DNA from: Hortaea werneckii
Taxonomy: Eukaryota > Ascomycota > Dothideomycetes > Mycosphaerellales > Teratosphaeriaceae
NCBI GenBank assembly: GCA_037044905.1
Contig: JBAOKB010000147.1
Span: 806,001-870,000, forward strand
Length of the DNA stretch: 64,000 bases
Direction: 5' to 3'
Part shown: positions 57,351-64,000 of the stretch, one piece after another
Layout of the letters: each line of letters opens with the position of its first letter
Numbering within the stretch: the first letter of the stretch is position 1
Translations under genes and position numbers: made by a program
Notes under the pieces: model-generated
What the model saw: the letters and a program-made list of their open reading frames with translations, nothing else
Databases searched by the model: none
Told to the model about the DNA's origin: nothing

Positions 57351-58668
57351 TCATGAGCTCACGACTTCATCGAGCACTTTCACATATCCCTTCACCTCGT
57401 CCTCTGCGAAATCGATTAGTACAATGAGCCACTGCCAGAGTGTAGGTATGATGCGCTGGACTTACCAGTATTGTAGTGTAACAAGCTCACTCTGACCACC
57501 CCATCCACAGGATCCAAGCCCATCACATCTTCAGCCAGTCTGTTGGAGTAGAAAGCCCCCCATCTACAGCCATAATTACTCTTCGCCTCAATCGCCTCGA
57601 CGACTTCCCTACTACTGCGGCCTTTGACCGTGAAGCTGATCACGGGCACCCTCTTCGCGCTGTCTGCTACCGGCTCGCCTCGGATCTGGTACGTGTCCGG
57701 CTTGCTCACCAGATAGTCTATGAGTATCTTCTGCAACCTCTCCTCATACTCCGCTATCTGTCCCCACGGCATAGTCTGCAGGTATTTACACACTTCAGGA
57801 ATACTGGCGGTCAATTCGTAGTTTGCCGCTGCCAGTCCAAGTAAGTTCTCCAAGGTGTCTGTGGGCTTGAAGAAGTGCCCGAGCGTATGCATGTGCTTCT
57901 GGGCGTTCGTCGAAGCGTACAGACAGGCGATATGCGGGCCGTAGACCTTGTACCATGAGAAAGAGTAGAAGTCCACTCCTAGGTCTTTGACGTCAACTGC
58001 CCGGTGCGGAGCGTAGGCTACTGCGTCCACGCAGAGTAGGGCTCCAGGGACTTCGTGCACAGTCTTTGAGATGGCTTTGATGTCGCTGATTGTACCCAGA
58101 ATGTTACTCGTGTGGGTGCAAGTTACGAGCTTCGTTTTGGGGGTCATCAGGCTCCGCAGCCGGTCGCAATCCAGCTGCGGATTGGTCTTGGAAGGCGAGT
58201 CCCACCATTTCAGCGTACAGCCCTTCACCCTGGCCAGTTCTACCCATGAGGCGATATTCGCTTCGTGGTCAAGCTTCGAACAGATGAGTTCGGAGTCCGG
58301 TGTGATGTAATCGATTAACGACATGGAGAGGTTTCGGAAGAGCTGGGTCGTAGAGGGCCCCAGGACCACTTCCGTAGGCGAGGCATTGATGTACTCGGCC
58401 ACAGCTTCGCAACCTCCAGCGAAGATCTTGGTGCTAGCTTGTCCTACTGGGTAGCTGGCGCCCAGTTGAACATTGTTGTTGAGAAGGTAGGCGGCGATTC
58501 TGGGAAAAAGGTTCAGTACGCTTCATGAGACGTGGCAAAGTGTCTATCTTACGCATCCACAACTTCTTTGAGAACCTGACTTCCGCCGGCATTGTCGAAA
58601 TATACTTGTTTCTGCGATAATGCTGGGAAATGCTGTCTGACAGCTTGAACGTCGAATGTGGATGCCAT
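57351..58668 (-). CDS. Class V aminotransferase (cysteine desulfurase-like fold)
   Basis: PLP-dependent enzyme of the class V/NifS-like fold. Three exons: 58668-58553, 58499-57466 and 57403-57351. Introns are 58552-58500 (53 nt, GTAAGA, CCCAG) and 57465-57404 (62 nt, GTAAGT, CTAAT branch, CGCAG). The protein has 400 residues. It begins MASTFDVQAVRQHFPALSQK, then QVYFDNAGGSQVLKEVVDA with the family's FDNAG motif. The PLP contacts include TTQLFRNLS, DHEANIASW, CTHTSNILGT and VDAVAYAPHRAVDV. The Schiff-base Lys is in SFSWYKVYGPH (about residue 221). The sequence lacks an obvious active-site Cys loop, so cysteine desulfurase activity is doubtful; a lyase, epimerase or transaminase is equally possible. 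Exon 3 replaces a spurious read-through tail with EDEVKGYVKVLDEVV. Confidence 0.87.
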
Positions 58669-59099
58669 GTCGAGAGATGATAATGGGTTTCGGTGGGGAT
58701 GATATCAAACGGATACGGTATGCGTTCTCATACAAGACACGTAAGGTGGCTAGCTAGCTTTCAATGCATACAGCTATCCGTCAGAACCAAAGGATCCAAG
58801 AGACGTCGGTTGAGTTCCTATAGAGTAAGTACCTTCCTAATTGGGATGGGCGCCTAAGCCGCGGGCAAGAGACGCCCGAGGGCAGAGGGGTGAGACTGTC
58901 TGTCCTACAACAACGCATTTTTAGTCCTCATGCCACCGTCTGGAATCGCAGATTGCCAGCAACAACATCCCGAAACGTCAATGTCTTGATACTTGATCAC
59001 TCAAACCTAGCTTCCATGACGTCTGAGCTTCTGTTTGGAATAGAACATCTCAATTACGAACAATCAATAGAAACTACCAGATATTACTCTGACAAAAAG
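58669..59099. other. Intergenic region
   Basis: About 430 bp holding the aminotransferase promoter and the 3' flank of the next minus-strand gene. Nothing recognised. Confidence 0.4.
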
Positions 59100-60831
59100 T
59101 CAACCAGATATCAGCCGCTCGCAAAAGATATCCCACAGCTCCTTAAACCCTTTGCGATCCTCTAAATACTTGTTACTATGGTCCCTCATAGCGTCCAGAT
59201 GAGCTGAAGTACCCGCCTCCCTAGTCAAGAGCCTTTGCTTACCCCAAGTAAGATGCACAACAGCCTTGCAGATGAGTTTGGTCCGATAGCCATCATCCAC
59301 GCTCACACTATCACGAGACCGTGCCCGCGCAATCTGCACATCGTGGGGCACGTTCGCGTTCCCTCGCCGACGGTCCTGCTCAGCGAGAAGCTTCTCCCCG
59401 AGCTCGCCACCGCCTTGCCGATACGCGACCAGACCTGGGAAGCAGACGACCCGCACGATCGCCTCGTTGCGATGCTCCTGTCCCGGCTGGAGCCGAGGCC
59501 GTATACGGCCTTGGATGTCTAGTTTCTGGTAGGGGCTCTCGTCCAGCATTTGCTGGAGGTTGACGCATTCCATGCGACCGGGTTCGAACTCTTCGTCCTT
59601 GAAAGTCGGAGGCCAGTAGTAGACCACTTCGTCCAGTTGACGCATCCACCTGCTCAGATCCGCAGCTAATGTGATTATAGCAGCGAGGTCGTTGAGTCTC
59701 ATGTCGGTACTATCCCTTTTATTTCCTCGTGGGACTGAGACAATCGGCAGCAGAAGCTGTTGTAATTGCAATAGAAGCTTGGCTTTCGCCTTCGCTAGCT
59801 GATCATTGGATTCTTTGTCGATCTGGGAAACGTAATCTTGACACATCTCCGCCCTAGCTTGCGTTCGTTGGAAACCTGGACTTCGTTAGCTCTACCTTCG
59901 AGGTGGTGGGTCAATGCGGCGCAATGTCCTTACCATCCTTGTCGAGAAGATCTTCTTGTATCTTATTCAGTTCTCTCTCCTGTTGCGGTGTCGCCCCGAA
60001 CCACAGAGCACCGAAGACATGTTCTTTTAGAGCTCTGGCGATCATGCCGAATATTACGGCCTTGTGAGTGCCGCTACTTTGGAGTAATTGTTTCCAGGAG
60101 TCAATTCCATCCGGCCCACCAAACGCCAGGCAACCGACGTAACTGATGGTCTCTGCATGCTGCGGCTGGAGAAGATGACTGAGTGGATCACTGGCTCCTG
60201 ACAAATCGGGAAAACCCTCTGCGTACTGCTGTATCATCTGCTTCAGAGTGTCCATGGTCTGGCAAACGGTCAGGTCTTGAGATTCTGCCATCAGCCTCTC
60301 CGGTCGCTTTGGCAATGTTGTGTGGTAGCTTTTGTTTCCAACCTGACTGTGTCTGTGGGTATTGGCTGCTTCAACATCGCTTGACGAGTCTGATGCGTAG
60401 GCATAATCCGGGTATGGCGATCCAAGTGGCGGATCGCCTTGCGTATATGTCCTTGCCGGCGACATGTTTCTGCTAGGCAGAGATTCGTCACTATCTTCAA
60501 CATCGCATCCCATATTGAACCTCCCAGGATCTCCTATGTCTCTCGTGTACATTTTTTCGTCTTCATCGCTGTCAATGGCAAATCTGCGTTCCGCCATTGC
60601 TGACCTCGCGGGACTCTGATGCCGGTGGTTTGCATGTGCAGGCGTAGGTCCCTGCTCAAGACGTCGCTTCCAGCTGATATGTCTTTCATCTTTCGCTGGG
60701 GACGCTGTACGAGTGACGCGCTTCGGAAGAGATAGGCCAGATGCATCCGCAGCTCTCGGTGGCGGGAGAGTGCGCTTGCGCGTGCTTGCAGGACTACTGC
60801 CTGAGTTGACAGATCTGCGTTCTTTCACCAT
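59100..60831 (-). CDS. Unrecognised fungal protein with disordered N-terminal half
   Basis: No family recognised. Two exons: 60831-59934 and 59875-59100. The intron is 59933-59876 (58 nt, GTAAGG donor, CCAG acceptor) and splits a Gly codon. The start is the ATG at 60831 (MVKERRSVNSGSSPASTR), giving 557 residues. The first about 190 residues are basic and acidic low-complexity sequence (RKRTLPPPRAADASG, IDSDEDEKMYTRDIGD). A globular region starts near MDTLKQMIQQYAEGFPDLSG, with VIFGMIARALKEHVFGALWF and QERELNKIQEDLLD. The C-terminal half is helical (LAAIITLAADLSRWMRQLDE, VYYWPPTFKDEEFEPG) and ends KGFKELWDIFCERLISG. This layout resembles lineage-specific dothideomycete proteins of unknown role. 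No frame breaks. Confidence 0.72.
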
Positions 60832-61283
60832 TGCCACGTAAATCAATTAGTTGGTCTCCGGAAGAGAGAAAAATTGTCAATCGGTCAACAAGCGGAAAAC
60901 CGTACATTAAAGAATGCAGCCAGGGTTTGTTTGCTTTCTGTTAGCCTGCATTCCTTCTGCAACTCCTGGACACCTTTCGAACAGGCATGTTATTGTTCTG
61001 GGTATTTGCGCAACAGCCAAAGAGATAGAAGAGCGGATGTAGGCACAAGTACCATGAATTATTTTCAGTATTGCGCTATTCGCCTAGGACTCGTAACCGT
61101 CGTCGGCAGTAACGAAGAATGAGTCGAACAATACGCATTCCGGCCCTCGGCTTGTCCTGCAAGACCAATGACCAAGCGTGACAGCATATCCCCGCTGTCG
61201 CTCAATAACAACCCGAATGCGCCTCCCTGAGCATCTCACTACACATCGCTAGAATCACGGCAACACAGTGATGCCGCGATCGA
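60832..61283. other. Intergenic region
   Basis: About 450 bp between two minus-strand genes, holding the promoter of the unrecognised protein and the 3' flank of the F-box gene. Nothing recognised. Confidence 0.4.
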
Positions 61284-62714
61284 CTACCTCCACGTCACGA
61301 AGCTGCTCAAAACTTTCTTGAAATAAGACTCGCACCTCGAAGTGCCACTTCTGCGCTTCCTGCTGCTTCCTGCGTTCTCCATGTGATATCCTTGGTGGAC
61401 CTCGCAGCGATCGGGAACAGGTGTGGGACCCACCGGACGTGGCACATTCCTTGGACTGTGCAGCGGAAGCGCAGGCAAAGGTTTGACAGCGATTAATTGA
61501 TTAGCTGGAGTGATTGGTGTCTTCCGAGCAGGCGCCTTTGGTTTGACATGAGGTCGGGGCCCATTTGTTGCGAAGACAGCCTGCCACTCGCCTTGCGTGA
61601 GCTCTACGTCTTGCAATTCAACCTCTTGAAGACTTTCGCTGTTCGATCTGAGTAAGGCGTTTATCTCTGCCGCCGACGCCTGCGCGTTGCAGACACTGAG
61701 TTGCTTCAATCTTGCGAATCGTATGGACGGTTGGACCGCTGTTCGGTCTTTGTATCTTATGCGGTCCGCCCTTGTCTTGATCACTGCAGCGTATGGCAAG
61801 CCGGTGAGCGGGAATGGCCCTCTCTGGCCCTCCCAGAGAATATTGAGCGTAATGAGCCCCTCGTGAAAGCCTCGGAGGTAGCGGTCAAGCATCACTTGCT
61901 CTTTGCGGTCTCTCTGGGTCATCAGCCGAAGCGTAAGATGCTTAATCCGTGACCAGACTCTTGTGGATGCCGGTGTGGTTCCATATCCAGCATGAGGCAT
62001 CAGGTACTGCAGTGCGTTAGGCTCCATAGACGACAAAGACAGACCTCGGAGAGCGCGACAATTGATGCGCTCGACCGCAAAGCGTAACGACATCAGTGCG
62101 AAGTCGACCGTGTTCCGAGCGCCCTTCGTCCGAGAGCCGTAGCCTGGGCAATTTATGGCCAAATGTTCTAAATTGGGAAGGGCGGAAAGCGCTCGAACGA
62201 ATGCAGAGGCGTTGGTCGATGCGTGGAAGAGAGCTGGATACTGCCTTGTCAAAGTCTCAGTAGTCGCAGGATCGCCGTACTTCGGATTCTCGGTATTCGA
62301 TCGCTCAACTCGTGGTATGTACGTAAAGGCCATCTCGGTGCCAGTATTGGGATCAATGAGAGGAGGTAATGTTGATTCCGCTGTCTGTGGGAATTTGAAG
62401 CTCAGCTTTCTAGCATGGTGGCCAATACAATCCAGCGCAGCCATCTTTGCCGGTTTGGTGAAAGTGTTCGTTCGAAAGGTGATGTGCAGGTCACGGAACA
62501 GCGCTGGAGCTGCTCGAGTACTGATCCCGTTGCACGTCAGGCGGAAAGCCTGCAAGTCCTCTTTAGGTAGAAAGGACAGGAAGGTTTCGCGACACGTATT
62601 GTCAAGCCAGAATCTTAGAAACGTGCTGCTTTCACATTGTACAAAGTCGCATATGGAAGCATAGTTCTCGAGAGCTGGTGGCAATGTCAGCGACGTCGAC
62701 CATGAAGAAGTCAT
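61284..62714 (-). CDS. F-box domain protein
   Basis: Probable substrate adaptor of SCF ubiquitin ligases. One intact exon, 476 residues, starting MTSSWSTSLTLPPALENYAS. An F-box-like stretch at about 43-80 (ETFLSFLPKEDLQAFRLTCN, then TRAAPALFRDLHITFR) has the L-P, L..FRL.C and LF pattern. The middle is leucine-rich and probably forms irregular LRRs (ALSALPNLEHLAINCPGYG, RALRGLSLSSMEPNAL, RIKHLTLRLMTQRD, RFARLKQLSVCNAQ, SLQEVELQDVELTQGEWQ). The tail is basic and Ser/Pro-rich (SSRKRRSGTSRCESYFKK). The substrate is unknown. F-box/LRR proteins of this size are common and variable in filamentous ascomycetes. No frame breaks. Confidence 0.8.
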   Translation of the reverse strand: MTSSWSTSLTLPPALENYASICDFVQCESSTFLRFWLDNTCRETFLSFLPKEDLQAFRLTCNGISTRAAPALFRDLHITFRTNTFTKPAKMAALDCIGHHARKLSFKFPQTAESTLPPLIDPNTGTEMAFTYIPRVERSNTENPKYGDPATTETLTRQYPALFHASTNASAFVRALSALPNLEHLAINCPGYGSRTKGARNTVDFALMSLRFAVERINCRALRGLSLSSMEPNALQYLMPHAGYGTTPASTRVWSRIKHLTLRLMTQRDRKEQVMLDRYLRGFHEGLITLNILWEGQRGPFPLTGLPYAAVIKTRADRIRYKDRTAVQPSIRFARLKQLSVCNAQASAAEINALLRSNSESLQEVELQDVELTQGEWQAVFATNGPRPHVKPKAPARKTPITPANQLIAVKPLPALPLHSPRNVPRPVGPTPVPDRCEVHQGYHMENAGSSRKRRSGTSRCESYFKKVLSSFVTWR

Positions 62715-63983
62715 GGTCTAAGAATACATTGTTCAGATCCGGTGTCGATTTCGCCAAAAAGCAGTTTGCTTCCGCCACTTGCGCCAGTGTCGGCCGGCCT
62801 AAGAGAGGCCGCTGCTGCTGTTGAAACGCTAGAGAACGAATTGCAGGGCCCGAACCCCATTGTACCAGGCTTTGTTCTTGTTGGTGAGCTGTGCATGCTT
62901 GCTGCGCACTGAGCCTGATGGTCTTTGGAAAAACTGGATTATTGCGAAGGTGCCGCAAATCTCAGCGATGGCAGGAGCGTGAGAAATGAGGAAGAGTACA
63001 AGCGACGGGGAACTTGATATGGGAGGTCATGATAGACCATTATCTTTGCAGGTCACATCTATCCTACCATGCCAGACCACGCTGGCGCAGTCAGCTCATG
63101 ACTGGCCAGCGACTTACCGTAGTTGAAGTCGTGCATCAATCGCAGAGGCAGTGAAAGATACATGAAGCATTTCGATCGCGAAAATTACACGCCAAATACA
63201 CGAAGGTGGCACGAAGCCAGCTATATGTATGGCCGTCTGGCGAAGGAAGCTGAAAGGCCGCATGGGGTTTCATCGGTGCGTATCCGGCTTCGAGGCATAC
63301 CATGTGTGTCAGGTTGATGATTCAGACGTAACGAAGGGTGGCGAAAATGATGATTGGGTGGCAAGAGCGCTTATGCAGGTGTTTGATGCACTATCGGCAG
63401 ATGTGCACAGGCACAGTCTTTTGTGTCTGAATGCCAGGCTGCATCTACTATCATACGGGAGTTCGTCGCGTAGTTGTGAAGTCGCGCAAGCGGCTGAGCT
63501 CGCTTCGTCCAGACGTGTCTCCATGAACTGTGGTCTGCCATGGATGGTGTCGGCGACGGGTATCGGAGACGTGCCCGGCAAGATCCAGACAAAGAAAAAT
63601 TGTCCGGGTGGACTTCAGATGATGCAGGCACCGTCCGGACGGATTGGTGGCGTTGGGGCAAAGATTCGGTGTTCTTGCGCAAGCCGTGCCCACATTCAAC
63701 CACCAGAAGAATGGGTCAGACGATAGCACTGGCGTGCACATTTTCATCTGAATAGAGTGACAACCACGGGCAGAAGCGACAGGCGCGCGTAGAGGAAAGG
63801 CAAGGTTAAACGTCCCCGCTGTCGCGGCTCCACTGCGGAGAGGAATTGGCTTTTCAATGGCGCTAGTCTATTCACATTCAACCTTGAGCAACCGCACTGT
63901 TCTCGCCAAGCGTTTCGGAGGCCTCTGGAGGGCAGCTCAGGAAGACATTTCGATTCGCGCACCACACCTCAGTCTCATTCGCC
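62715..63983. other. Terminal intergenic region
   Basis: About 1.27 kb with only unsupported frames on both strands (for example 63229-63726 on plus and 63451-63747 on minus). No conserved motifs, introns or RNA genes were seen. Confidence 0.4.
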
Positions 63984-64000
63984 ATGCCCCGTACTGTGAT
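63984..64000 (+). CDS. Possible gene start cut by the right edge
   Basis: ATG in a good fungal context (CATTCGCCATGCC) after a C/A-rich leader, reading Met-Pro-Arg-Thr-Val before the window ends. Too little sequence remains to identify it, and the start could be chance. Confidence 0.25.

Noticed and set aside
63229..63726. 165-codon plus-strand frame near the right edge
   Set aside because: No motif, odd composition, and competing frames of similar length on the other strand.

Overview
This is a 64 kb stretch of nuclear DNA from a filamentous ascomycete (Pezizomycotina). It looks most like a dothideomycete, but that placement is an inference from protein style, not a database result. The support is direct. 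Introns are short (about 50-110 nt) with GTAAGT/GTATGT-like donors, CTAAC/CTGAC branch sites and CAG/TAG acceptors. Genes lie singly on both strands with no operons. Gene types are typical of filamentous fungi: a trifunctional HIS4, an N5-hydroxyornithine acyltransferase, an Ato/GPR1 transporter, an LPMO-like secreted protein and an F-box protein. I see no rRNA, tRNA, CRISPR array, transposase or reverse transcriptase.

Layout, left to right. 0-7 kb: 5' part of glycerol kinase (-), mitoribosomal mL41/MRPL27 (-), SSU-processome factor UTP14 (+). 7-14.3 kb: mitoribosomal uS7/RSM7 (+), cis-prenyltransferase (+), HAD phosphatase (+), Ato-type acetate transporter (+). 15.4-23.8 kb: LPMO-like secreted protein (-), SDR (-), a formin-like GBD/FH3 protein without FH2 (+), secreted SMP-30/gluconolactonase-like protein (-), thioesterase (-). 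24.5-41.3 kb: DUF3429 mitochondrial membrane protein (-), the nearly 10 kb VPS13 gene (+), an unrecognised four-exon gene ending in a coiled coil (-), complex I 51 kDa subunit (+). 41.8-64 kb: a protein of about 1,790 residues, mostly low complexity (-), siderophore-type acyltransferase (+), HIS4 (-), ABHD-type hydrolase (-), SRA-domain protein (+), class V aminotransferase (-), an unrecognised protein (-), an F-box protein (-), and possibly a gene start at the right edge.

The genes do not form one pathway. Shared themes are mitochondrial translation and respiration (MRPL27, RSM7, NDUFV1, DUF3429), ribosome assembly (UTP14), membrane lipid transfer and dolichol synthesis (VPS13, cis-prenyltransferase), and small-molecule metabolism (HIS4, acyltransferase, Ato).

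The strongest structural signal is technical. About 30 one-base reading-frame breaks, many in homopolymers, interrupt conserved genes between 0 and about 44.3 kb: VPS13 (10-11), UTP14 (6), thioesterase (4), GBD/FH3 (3) and others. From about 44.3 kb to the right end I found none in roughly 15 kb of coding sequence. I read this as a change in consensus quality along the contig, not as pseudogenes. Gene models left of that point should be read with frame corrections. I did not find a convincing new biological system. The more interesting leads are the stand-alone SRA protein, the FH2-less GBD/FH3 protein, the LPMO-like protein and a Gcn4/CPC1-type site upstream of HIS4.
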